The notes under the pieces: generated by a model
Database searches by the model: none
Seen by the model: the letters and a program-made list of their open reading frames with translations, nothing else
What the model was told of the DNA's origin: nothing
Part shown: in pieces, positions 46,834 through 59,000 of the stretch
Numbering within the stretch: the stretch's first letter is position 1
Layout: every line of letters begins with the position of its first letter
Made by a program: the position numbers and the translations under genes
From: Aristolochia californica
Taxonomy: Eukaryota; Streptophyta; Magnoliopsida; Piperales; Aristolochiaceae
Length of the DNA: 64,000 nt
Direction: 5' to 3'
Assembly (NCBI GenBank): GCA_029961685.1
Contig: JARWKL010000010.1
Span: forward strand, 6,249,769-6,313,768

Positions 46834-49404
46834 TTAAGTGAGGTAGTTGAGGAACTCGGCCGCTGTAGCTATGGCACCTCCTGTAATAGCATCCACTACT
46901 ACCTTGTCTCTGTTCTTGTTCGTAGCTGCAGATATCAGAGCTCCAGTTATAGCACCTCCAATCATTGCATTTTTCTGCAACCAGACACCCATCAGAAGAT
47001 TAATGGTAAGTGTACTAAACAAACGCTTTCTTTATCAAGTAAAAAGCCGTATCTATCGGAATCTATAAATTCAATTTGATAGCCTGCTATAAGCTCCCGT
47101 CTGATCAAACAGGAAGCAGGATTGTGCTAACAAACTGGATGTGATTCTGATTGATGAAATCAGGCTTCTTGAGTTTTTAAACTTGTTCTAATAATAAGCA
47201 ACTAGTCAACAAATGTGTAAAGATCTAGAATGCCTCAGTACAGGGATAAAAAACTTTACCCAGTCACTAGTTCCACGGATCCTTTCCATCCCATACTCCA
47301 TGCCCACATAAACTCCAGCTACAGTTCCTGCATGTGTTATGACAGAGGAGATGCTCAAAAACGCAGAATAAGTTGATTTTTTGTGAGAAAGATTGAACTT
47401 TATTGAGGCCAAATCCAACGAAATATGAACAAGCTAAGAAGGGAAGCCATTTTACAATGAGAGGCTCACCCCCTATTTAGCTAATGAATCAGCATTAAAA
47501 TTTGCAGAGCAAAGAGTATTATTCTAAAACATAATTTAGAGCTAAATTTGGATTTAATGGAAGATGCTCAAAAAGCAGAATAAGGTAGAAGCCGGAGATC
47601 CTAGTGCAGCATTTCATTTTTTCTAATGAATCCCTCAAACATACAGACCCAGTGGAAATTTCTTACCCCAATAAGCGCCTTCCTTGCACATATTCTTTAA
47701 CTGCAAATGGTGCAAAAACAACCAGGAGAATTAGAAGGCTACTTTTTCCTGTTTGTCAGTTCCCCAAATAGTTAAATTCATTCAAAATATCTTGTCACAA
47801 TAAGTTAGTTTGTAACTGAGACCAAGCATGTTGTATGATTTTTCTTATCTTGTGCTACAGCATGACCAGAAGACTTTTTTTTTTTTTTTTTTTTTTTCTG
47901 AAATGGGGCAAAGCTTATTTAAAAATATCACAGGAAGACATATCATTAACTGGATGTCAAATATTATTATTCATGAAATATTAGTGAAAGACTGACAAGG
48001 CAGAATCAAGTAGAAGCTATAGGCAAGAGGAAGTCAGCTGGCTGGCAGCTTGATGTACTCTTAAGGCAGTGAAAATTTTAAAGCAAGCTCCATATGCATC
48101 ACTGGTGCTTCTTCTTTTTTTTTTTATAAAAAAGGTAATTACAGTTCACTTGCAAAGTTAAATTTCTTGCTGCCACCACAGATTCAGAACATTGATACTC
48201 GAAGAACAACAAATAGTAGTAAAGAAGTTGAAAAAATATTACTTATTAAAATGAAACACAATCTGGAACTGTCAACCACATGTACATGACAAATAATGGA
48301 ACAATAGTGAAAGAACCCTAATTGGCAACATGATAGCTAATTGAATCCGGCTTTGCCAGGTATGATTATTCAATGATGCTTGAAGGGTGTACCAAGATTA
48401 TGCTCCTTACAAGATGAGAAAATAATGTGAACATATTAAAACAAGTAGGTAAACAAATGCTGGGATTTCTTTTAATACATGAATTTGGTCTGTACTGGTA
48501 CACAAAATAAGTTCGTACTTACCGTTTGTTCAAGTTTGTGCTTCGATAGACTCCCTGCAGCAGAAAATAAATTGGTAAACTAATATAAAAGGAAAGATGC
48601 TCAATTCAAGGTCATATAATTGCAAGCAGCATGATTCACAGATTACGTAAGCTTACAGTAAGACAGAAAGAGAAGGATTAGATAAATTTCAGATACATCA
48701 CTAAAATGAAAATCCTTTAGAGGAGCACGAAGCATTCTTCTGAAAAGTCTTCTTCCAAGTTGCTTGACTGCATTTTACATGTAACTGTGAATGTTGTGAA
48801 ACCCAGATTGTGTTTCATATGATTGTGTATCCAACAATTTCATATATGAGACAAAACTGCAGATGTATACTAATGCTCTCTTACATAAGTAGATGCTATT
48901 CTATATTAGAACAAAAATAAGGAAGGTGAGAGTAGATAGTATGGACCAAGCAACCAGTGCAGATAACAGACGATCAACCAAAATTAAACAAATGTCACCA
49001 TAAAAAAAAAAAAAAAAAAGCACGAGATACAAGGATCAAACGTAAAACGGCAGTTTATTAAAAAAAAGGACATTCCAGAACCTCTGCTGATCGAGTGATA
49101 CGTCTCCTCAGCAGCTACTTTGGAAGCTCCAACCTGGGAGTACAATAAAAGAATTTTACAAAATAAAAAGAAGAAGAAGAAGAAGAAGAAGAAGAAGAAA
49201 ACGAGGAAGGGTTCGATATATTGGAGAAAAGAAGCAAGATCCTCAGAAATTGTCTAAAAAAGAGGGATCAAATGAAGACAGGGAATTTACAGCTCCGATC
49301 TTTAAAAAACCATCAACAGTTCGATTGAGGAAAGCATTCCCCATATCGACAAAGACGTCGACCTTTGGAGAAGTGAGAGGGCCCGAAAATCTGGCGCTCG
49401 GCAT
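46834..49404 (-). CDS. OEP16-1: Outer plastid envelope protein 16 (OEP16-1 type)
   Basis: Six exons (49404-49291, 49133-49082, 48554-48523, 47700-47667, 47327-47260, 46974-46834) join in frame to 146 residues, close to the 148 I recall for Arabidopsis OEP16-1. Readable blocks are DMGNAFLNRTVDGFLKIGA, MCKEGAYWG, GVYVGMEYGMERIRGTSDW and the C-terminal DAITGGAIATAAEFLNYLT. OEP16 is a four-helix protein of the Tim17/22/23 (PRAT) family in the chloroplast outer envelope, linked to amino-acid transport and protochlorophyllide-oxidoreductase precursor import. The chosen start is MPSARFSG, which aligns with the family; an in-frame Met nine codons upstream is possible. Intron 1 has a TTC microsatellite (49168-49199). 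The gene looks intact. Confidence 0.95.
49168..49199 (-). repeat. TTC microsatellite in OEP16 intron 1
   Basis: A run of about ten AAG units (TTC in the sense of the gene) that also serves as a pyrimidine-rich tract ahead of the exon 2 acceptor. Confidence 0.9.
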
Positions 49405-49570
49405 CGTGATTCCCTCTGGAAAGCTCGACAAGGCACCCTGCTCTTCTGTCTGCTTCCACCTCGTTCTAGGAGATGAAGTGATGAACTCTCGTTTGTCTCA
49501 CTCGACCATACGGAAACATTTCTTTACCGGATGTACCAATCTACCCATATAAAGAAAACATTTCACATTT

Positions 49571-49577
49571 CTTTATA
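49571..49577 (-). promoter_or_regulatory. Candidate TATA box of OEP16
   Basis: TATAAAG on the minus strand, about 170 bases upstream of the start codon. The phrase CTTTATATA/TATAAAG occurs three times within 60 bases (49548-49605), so the exact box is uncertain. Confidence 0.35.
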
Positions 49578-49609
49578 CGCTATATAAAGAAACGTTATAG
49601 GAAGCACAT

Positions 49610-50622
49610 CTTGTCCTAGCTTTTCAGTTACTGTAGAGTTCTCAAAAAAAACAAAAAAAAAAATCCAGGCTCGGATTGAGAGTTTCCACTCCTGGTCTTC
49701 AACCGAATTATTTAACTCACCGAGTCTCAAATGGAATCGATTGCAGTGGCCAGTAGTTGATGTGCTATCTGGTTACTTGGGAAAGTTCAATACTCGCGTT
49801 GAATGCGAGCATGAAGCGTCCTTGTTACAGGAATAATTATAAGTTTCCATTTAAGATGAAGCACGTAGAGATAGCATGCTTAAATTTGAAGGTTGTCCAC
49901 CCTTTGGCAATCAAATGGTCTTAACGTCACTCGATCCAAATTTGTTTATTAGATAGATGCACCTCGGTAGCGGTACAAAACGTGAATAGTACTATTCACC
50001 TTGCAATGGTTATTAATGAGCAACCGACTTCCTTGTCCAGTTGCTAGCATGCTCATAAAATATAAAATTACAACTTCTATAATAACAACTAGGGAAGTTC
50101 TGCTCAATCATGGGGGTAAATGATGCACAAAGAACAGTATAAAACTCAAATATTAGGTCATGAAAACAAGCCTAATAACTCTTTCCAGTCACAGATCAAG
50201 AGAGAAGGACAGAAACCAAGGAAATTGAATTCAAAAGAAAACCCAAGATAAGTAGAAAAGCTTCCCAGTGTTCAGCCACCAGTTCCAGCTCACTCTCAAG
50301 TATATATCAATGGGTGCAAAGCCACGCCAGTTTGTGCATTGGATAGAACAATTTGATTTATAAATAACACAAATTCAATTACCAAATTAGAGAGACTGAT
50401 GCTACAAAACAAGATGCCTTGTGACCTCAAATCAAGCTAGACTAAGAAGTGGATGGATACGCTCATCCCAAGATTGCCAAAGCAAAACCTCCGTTAAGAG
50501 TGTTAAATCTTCCCCTTTACCTATGGAGGTGCATTTCAGTCACATTTGATGTTCTTCTCTCATCAGTATCAACCCTCTTCTTCATCCTACAGACAGTATC
50601 CTCTTTTTTTGAAAGGTGATCT
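49610..50622. other. Intergenic between TGD2 end and OEP16 start
   Basis: About 1 kb holding the TGD2 3' UTR and distal OEP16 promoter. No further gene or repeat was recognised. Confidence 0.5.
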
Positions 50623-53600
50623 CTACAACAACCGGCTAAGAGACTTAATAAGCAGCTTCATATTGCGCCTTGTGGCTTCATCACCAGTGAAGCCTGAGAT
50701 ATCTGAACTTATACTCTGAAATGAAAACAGAATACAAAAGAAAAAAAAAATTATATATAGATATCGTTTTGGTAGAAGAGTTACATGCCTAATGCAGTAG
50801 TACAGTATAAAACATAACTACTATAAATTACCTCAATGTTCTTCAGAGTGACTATAAGGGTGAAAATGGATTGCCGAATGAGCTCTGTGTTCTCAGGGGT
50901 CAGAATAGATGCATGAACCCTTCTGGAGGATGTAGAGAAAATCAAACAAAGAAAGGAAACGTAAGATCACAACCAATAAAAAAAAAAAAAAGTAAATTTT
51001 GGATCTGATGATGAAAATGATATTGATGGTGGAACCAAATCAGCAAAATTTATAGGTAGAAACACCACAGGACCCAGAACTCCCAACATCCACACCTATA
51101 TCCAATAAGTTACATCCAACAGGTGAACTATTTTACCTCACGTCTTCAGATGCTTCTGTTACACTTTTGGTTAAAGACTCAACCCCTTTGACTAAACCAC
51201 TATCACGAACCTGAGCAAGTAAAGGTTGAATATCTTCAGTCATTGCTTCAATCTGTGATGTCACAACATCAAAAGACACATTCTACATGAGCACATGCCT
51301 GCAAAATGATGAGCAAGCAGGGAATAAACAACAATCAAACTCCACAAAGCATTACCACAGCCAATATACTGAAAAGTCTCTTCCAAATGAAAATAACATG
51401 AAAACAATGCAAAATAATTGTGCACCTTTGCCAGAAGTGGCTTCACTTCTTGTATAACTGATGCAACTTTTTCAACCATCGTGTAGCTTTTGGAGACGCC
51501 AATTTCTTCCATCTCCCTTCCAAGACGAGTGAATATTCCAACCAAAGCATCCAAACTTACTCCTGTCTGACCTGCAATCTTCTGTTTGTCACATACAATG
51601 ACACCTTCATTTATGCAGTCAGTATCAAGGGGACCAACAGAAGGTACAGGAAGCGGATCTTTTGGTGTAATGTCAATCATAGTCTCCATAAGAAGGCCAG
51701 ACTGGTTCACCTCAATCAAAGAATTCCGAGGAATAACTACTTTATCATCTTCAATCTGCAATAAGGCAGCATACACTAAATCAGCATATGTTATTGTTGA
51801 GTTTAGTCTGGTTCCATTCCAAAATGACTTGCTACTTAAAAGAGTCCTATTACTAAACCGCATAACCCATTAACTTTTCTTCTCATTCTCAATGTGAGAC
51901 TTTTTCTCACTCAACAGTTATGTCCAACAAAATGGCAAAGTAAGACCTTGTTGGAAGATATGATGTAATTAGTTACAGTTATGCCCAACAAAATGGCAAG
52001 GTAAGACTTATGTTGGAAGATATGATGTAATTAGTTTATGTTTCTTGTCTTTTCTTCACTCTTACTAGGGTGAAAGGGCAATTGTAATTGTAAAATTGTA
52101 TTGTTATCATCTATAAATGTAGCTTAAGGGGGAGGGTTTGGAATAAGTCCAAAACCCCATTCTTCCTCCTCTTTTCTCCCCAACGTGTGTTCTCTCCTTT
52201 ACCCAAGATGTAATCCATGGAGTCCTGAAAATCAACATTTATCAGCGCAGTGATTGATTTTCAGGACTCTTGGCTATGATTTTTTAGAATTTCAGGACTC
52301 CTTTCTCTCAAGCAGCTGCTGGCGTTGCACACGACCGGTTTAACCCATACCCACACTGCAACGCCTCCATTAAGATTCTTATCATAAACTTGCCTTTGCT
52401 GATCATCTTCAGCCACTGAGAAGACCATTATTTTTCTGGAATCAGAACTATTAGGGGGCATCCTCTGGTGCAGTATTGATCTCGTCAGCTTTTCTGGCTC
52501 ACACCAAATGCCATGTAAGTATCTGAGAGCTTTTGGAGGTCGTCAATGGAAACAAACCTGCCCACGATTTATCACTACAGAACTTGCCGTGTGGTTTTGA
52601 TTGCGGTTATCTTATAATTATTCCGTCTGATGGTGCTTCTGTGACGAGTGTTGATGGTATAACTATCAACTCCCTACTTGATACTTTCTACATTTCGACT
52701 TGAATTTCTCTGCTGGCGTTTCCGGCTGCCTCTCTGTGTTGAGATTAGTGACCTCGTTTTTTAAGTGAAGTGGATCACCAGGAAGGATTGTGATCAATAT
52801 TTGTAGTTCTTCAGTTTCCTTTCGCGTGTCTCGGTTGGTGATATGAATTAGGAGGCGGAATTGTTCGAGACAACTCGGCCTGATGGTATTTTTTAGTGAT
52901 TATGCACTCTGTTACTACTAAGCTCTCAGTCTTCTCACGCAGCTCTGTCTTGCAACTTTGACTTTTGATTCACAGCACGATTCACAACAAACTCTATTAT
53001 TGTTGGCATCTCTCCCTTCCAGAATTGGTCTTTTCTTCCCTCAATCACAGACTCTCCTATGTATCTTTGTATTTGTCTCGCCATCCCGAGCTAGGATTCT
53101 GTTGTTTGGACGTTTTTGCACATCATTGATTTGGTATTATTCTGCTGGACCTCGCTGATTGATCTCTGGACAATCCGTCATTCCTCTGGGCTTGAACTTG
53201 ACTCTGATCGGATTCATTAGTAATCTTGGTGCTGTAATCTCGACCCCATTCCTTGCTGCTGCAAACTCGGAGGTGTAATTAGACAACTTGTAGCGTCGTC
53301 ATTCCTTGCTCTATTTGCTCTGCTTGATCCAGCTTGTCCATTCTCTACTCAATCAAGGAACGCTACTATTTTTAACGTTCTCTGCCAGATCATATTTCGC
53401 TACAAGTTGGTAAGTTACTACTATTACTAGTCATCTGGTATTCTCGTCAATCTGGAATTCGACTGGAAAGTCGCCGTCCAAAGTTGTCGTCAATCTCGTC
53501 CAGCCTGATTACAAAAATTATAAGCTGGATCGTTGCTCTCAATCGGTGAGAAATTATCTTTTCGGAACAGAATTTCAATAAGACGTTCCAATTGATACAA

Positions 53601-56000
53601 AGTTATGAATGGAGAGGTATGTTGAATAACAAGTTCTCTTAATTCATTATTTTGAGTCAAAGTGCAGATATCTCGTATAAGACGATCTTTATCTATACTT
53701 TGCTGATTTTTTGCGGAAGCTATTATACAAATGACTTCCTGTAATTCTTTTCTAATTGGTTTGTTATTAACCATTTTAGTTTTCATCTCTCAGATAGGTG
53801 CTAATATCCTAGAGTGATCTATTTCTTGATCTACAAAACTTTGTAGGTCTGTAAGGAGTTTTACTGTAGATTGAGTATATCCTATTTTTAGTTACCTCAA
53901 GATGGGCATTTATTTCTCTCTTGAGTGTTTGTAATTGTTCATTAACATCGCTTTCTATTCCTAGGCATAGGAAAGCAACATATTATGCAGTGTATTTCTC
54001 ACAGCAACTTTTCATAAAGAAACTGTAAAGTATATCACCAACTAAATCCATTATATTGTTTAATATTAGATTATTTTTGTCATGCCATCCATGTGGATAG
54101 CTTATTATTGGACAAAAGTTGGTTTGTCCAGTTTTTAACACTGTGTCGTATAAATGACCATTAAGTTCCTTCTAACCGACCAACTGAGGTCTTTGATACA
54201 TTTGTAGATTACAAATGTTATTTGGGATGTGACCGGTTTTGGGTCGTAACTGTTTTGGGAGTATGTAAACCTAAACAGAAAGAACCAAATCTAATCCTTG
54301 GCTCTGATACTATTTTAACGACAGACCTTACAACTTACTGATTTAGTGAGAACCTGTTACGTGTCAGGTCTTTGTAGCTATCTCGTCTATCCCGAGCAAA
54401 TCTCTCTGGTAATCTCTGAATTCCAGAATTGCTCTGTTACATTGAAGGAAGTTTACCTTGGACGATCCATCTCCTTGTTGGAAGTTTATTTCCGGAATTG
54501 CTGAACTGGTTCATCGTTATTGTGTTGCTGTCCATTCCATCCCGAACATTGCTGCATGTGTTTGTTGCTGTTTCTGGCTATTTTTTGCTGGTTGAAAACA
54601 GAGTCAATCTCGCTGGTCATCTGGTATCACGGGAAAAAATTCCCCCTTCGCTGGCCTTTCCATTACATACCGAGACACACATCCTGATTATCTGCTGATT
54701 ATTACTGTTGTCTATCCTCACTCTATCGATTGATTTATTTCTGAAAGTGCTGAGCTACTGCAGATTTCGTATCCTCTATCTCCATGATTATTACTGTTTG
54801 CTAATTCAGAGACTCGGCAACTCAGCGGTCTCTGGCTCTAAAGACCAGCGCCTCTTCAATCTGACTCGGTCTTGACTCAAATGGAATTTCCTGACCTGAT
54901 ATTGGAAATTCATGCGATTCTGTAGAATTACATTCTTACTGCTGTTAATCCGAGATTATCTCGAAATTACTGCTGATCTAACTGACTCGGGTCAACTTGA
55001 ACTCACGAGTCAGCCTGACCCGGTCAACTTGCTCTCTGCCTCTGGCATGCCGGTTCCGACCCCGAGTTGGTAAGCTGGTTTATCCCTAGTTGTCTTGTCA
55101 TACATACTGGTTTGATAATTGCATTTTTGTATTGACTCGGTTAAATTGGTCTAACACTGACTCAGCTCTTGACTCGGCGTGACTCGGATTATTACCTTGG
55201 TTAACCCTCAGCTTATTACTTGGTGTACAACTTCCTTATTTAAGGATAGACTCGTTGCAGAGTATTTCATGTGTCCGTATTACTCTTAAGAAATTTCATT
55301 ATCCACTAGTTATCCGCTGCTATATAGTTGCATATTTGGTACATGCCGCAACTGCTATTGTGTCTCTTTGATTGAGACATTATTATTGAAGATGAACTCA
55401 TCAGTTGTTTGCCTTGGGTTGATTATTTGCCGACTGTTGTCAGTATTGGTTCATCTGATGAAGAATTTGAACTACTTAGGAAAATAAAGCACATGATGAC
55501 CTCGACTTCTTTATTTGACTCTCACTTACCCCTTTGACCAACCCTTTTTGGAGCGTTGCTTTGGTTGGTCTCTTTAATATATATGGGCCTAAGTCCATTG
55601 AAACTTTTTATTGGCACCCTTGGCTTTTTATCAATGTCTTGTGAATAAGAGGCATTACCCACTTTAGTGATAATTATCACTATATTTGTTCCAAATCATT
55701 TGAGGTTGGTTTCCACTTATGTTTTATCACCCATTTCTACCCTTTGAGAGTTTGTACCTGATTTCGTACTTATCCTTGGAAAACCATGAAGGAAGAGATT
55801 ATTACTAAATCTATGTTATTTGTTTCAAATTGGGATCACTACCATTACCTCCTAGCTTGAGGGGGAGTGTTGGAAAATATGATGTAATTAGAGTGTCATT
55901 GATGTGATTAGTTTATGTTTCTTGTCACTTTTTCACTCTTACTAGGGTGAAGGGTATAATTGTAATATTATACTTTTATCATCTATAAATATAGCTCTAA

Positions 56001-56035
<35 letters not shown>

Positions 56036-59000
56036 GAAATAAGTTCAGAATCCCATTCTTCCTCTTCTTTTCTCCCCAATATGTGTTCTCTTCTTTACCC
56101 AAGATGTAATCCATGGAATCCTGAAAATCAACAGACTTGAACAAGGCAACCTAAAAATCAAGGTAGAAAATGCAAGATTGAAGGAAGAAAAAGGATTTGT
56201 GAGGTTGAGTCCAACATATTTCTGTCAAGGCCCTAAAAGGAGATAGAAAATGTAATAGGGATGTGATTATCCAGAACGTAAATTGAAAAACATCACTTTC
56301 CTCGAGAATTACCTTATAGCAGAGCATGACAGCCTTTTCAGTGCTCCCAAGCCCCTGGTGGTAGCTGGATGGCAAACCCACCCACCCACCCCCCGCCCCT
56401 TCAAATTGTCTTAAATTAAAATTTGAGAGATCCTCTTTAGGCAACCAAGCCCCGCTAAGATGGGAGGGGGTATTGGAGGGAGATTGTTCCAAGTTTTGAG
56501 GGTCCACAAGTGATAGAAGGTGATTCAACTTTGGTTATTGGTTGGGGTTGCAAGAAGGGGGTGCAAGAAGGGCCCCATCCTAGAGGCTTAAGAAGGTGAT
56601 TGACAAAGTTTTTTATCTCTCTTCAAAATGATATATCGCTTGGAGCAAAGTGCCTAGATTAACCAATTCAACGGATGATCGGCTAGCTAAAGTTGGTGAA
56701 TCTAAAGCTTCTATATCTTCTGGGACTTCCCTTGATCTCTAGGGGTTTTTTAACCCAGAATTGTATCTTATGTTGTACTCTATGTTGTACTTTAAGCTGC
56801 AAATACTTTTTCAATAAAAGTTGCTTGCAATTTTCAAAAAATAAAACAGGCAAATTTTAAAATTAGTCAAGTACACCAGCTCATAAAAAAGGTTCAACTT
56901 GTAAGAGTAGTACTTGGCCTCTAATGGGTCAACTACCACTGGTAGGACTGGGAATACATTACCAGTGGTAATACAATTTTCTTATGTCTAGACAATGCAC
57001 CTTTTCTTTAATGTTAACCCTTACCCTGGCCAGACTAGAATCCACCTCACATTAGAAACCCTCCCGTGTGACCATTGAGCCAAAAGTCCCAATCTTATTT
57101 TTTCTGCTCTTTTCTTTAGTACTTTTGTATCTCTTTTATTCTTTATTCTTTTGATGTGAAATTCAACCATGATTTCCAATTTCCATACGTGTCTACGGAT
57201 AAGGACCGGATTGTATCTGTATCATTTTCAGTGAAAAACTGACCCTTTTCTTTGTTTCCATAGGAAACAGCCAATATGCATCCATGAATATCTATGAGCT
57301 CATTCAACCCAAATCTGACATTAATTTTCACCTTCTCATCTTTGATGATACTTTACATTACCAATAGGACTTTACAATTGATGTTGAAATATATTAAGAC
57401 AAATAATTTTGAATTATAAAGCTATAGATTTTCAAGACTCCATAGATTACATCTTGGGTAAAGAAGAGAAGGAAGAATAGGGTTATGGACACAATCCAAA
57501 CCCTCTCCCTTGAGCTCTATTTATAAATGCTAAACTAGTAAGAGAGAAGAAGACACAAAAATCGTAAACTAATTACATCAATAACACTCTAATTATATCA
57601 ATGACACCCCAACATATTCATATCTTCCAACACTCCCCCTCAATCTAGGAGGTAATGCCAATGATGCCAACTTGAAACAAATAACATAAATGTAGTAATA
57701 ATCTCCTCCATCACGGTGTCAAAGGGATAAGTATGAAACCGGGTGCAAACTCTCAAAGGGTAGAAATGGGTGGTAAAACATAAGTCAAAATCAACCTAAA
57801 ATGGTTTCGAACAAATATAGTGATAATAATAACTAAAACAGGTAATGTTGGTCATTCACAAGACGGCAATAAAAAAACCCAAGGGTATTAATAAAAAATC
57901 TCAATGGACTTAAAAACCACCCACATATATATATATATATAAAGGACCAACCATAGCAACGCACCAAAAAGGGTTGGCCAAAGGAGGTAAACGAAAGTCA
58001 AATAAAGGATGGTAGGAGAAAGGTTGCCAAATAATAAAAGGGTAATGGGTAATGAGGAAGATAAGATGAAGAAGTTAGGGTCTTTATGTACTTTATTTTC
58101 CTAAGTAATTCCAATTCTTCATCATATGAACCAATGTCGACAACAATCAGCAAATAATGAACCCAAGGCAAGCAACTGAGGAGTTCTTCTTCAATAATAA
58201 TGTCTCAATCAAAGAGACACAATAGCTGTTGGGGAAATGGGTCAATGCCCAAATAACTCATACCAAATATGCAACTTTATAGCAGCAGATAACTGATAAA
58301 TAATAAAAGTCCTTAAGAGTAATAAGGACACATGAAATAATTTGCAGCGAGTTCATCCTTGAATAAGAAAGTTGTGCACCAAGTAATAAGCTGAGGATAG
58401 TCCAAGGTAATAATCAAGCTGGAACCAAGCCAGTAGCAAGTGGCAGATAGCAGCCATGACAGTGAATGAATGAGACATGCCGAGTTAATTACCGTAGGAT
58501 CCTGAGTTAAAGAGACCGAGTCAAGCTGAATCGTGAGTCCAAGTTGACCTGGTCCGAGTTAACCTGAGCAGGCTGATATGTAATAACAAAGTGAGGATAA
58601 ATCAATCCAAATCTATAAGCCTTAAACTTATATTCGGATTATCAAAGATACCCAATATGCAGCAACTTAAACACTCCAAACAATCCATATACGAGTGTTG
58701 GTTTCAGATACCAAAACAAATCAGCAGATGAGTGCTGGTTTCAGACCAATGTAGCAGAGTCAAGCCGAGACTTCGTCCTCCAGAAACAGCAACGAAGCAA
58801 CAAGACAGCTACGAGACATCTACAAGATTGTGATCAGCAATGCTCGGGAAGGAAATTGGACAGCAATGCAGCAGCAATGACATGAATCTGCAGCAGTAGA
58901 TACCGAAGAAGCAGCAGTGAAACACAGCAACAAACCAGTAATCTGCGCTGGCTCGGATGAGAGTAGATAGAGCCAGGCAGGATGAAAACAATACGGCGTC

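Larger units (their letters stand above)
52011..56133 (+). mobile_element. Family B non-autonomous LTR element, copy 3, in TGD2 intron 1
   Basis: 5' LTR 52011-52237 and 3' LTR 55867-56133 start TGTTGGAA and end AAATCAACA. The flanks are GACTT on both sides (52005-52009 and 56134-56138, with one extra A before the left LTR). A primer-site remnant TTTATCAGCGCA follows the 5' LTR, and GAGGGGGAG precedes the 3' LTR. The interior of 3.6 kb is longer than in the other copies because of an extra segment at 53490-54312. It contains the GACTCGG-rich stretch (54840-55200) and the shared tail. No gag or pol of its own. It is antisense to TGD2. Confidence 0.85.
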
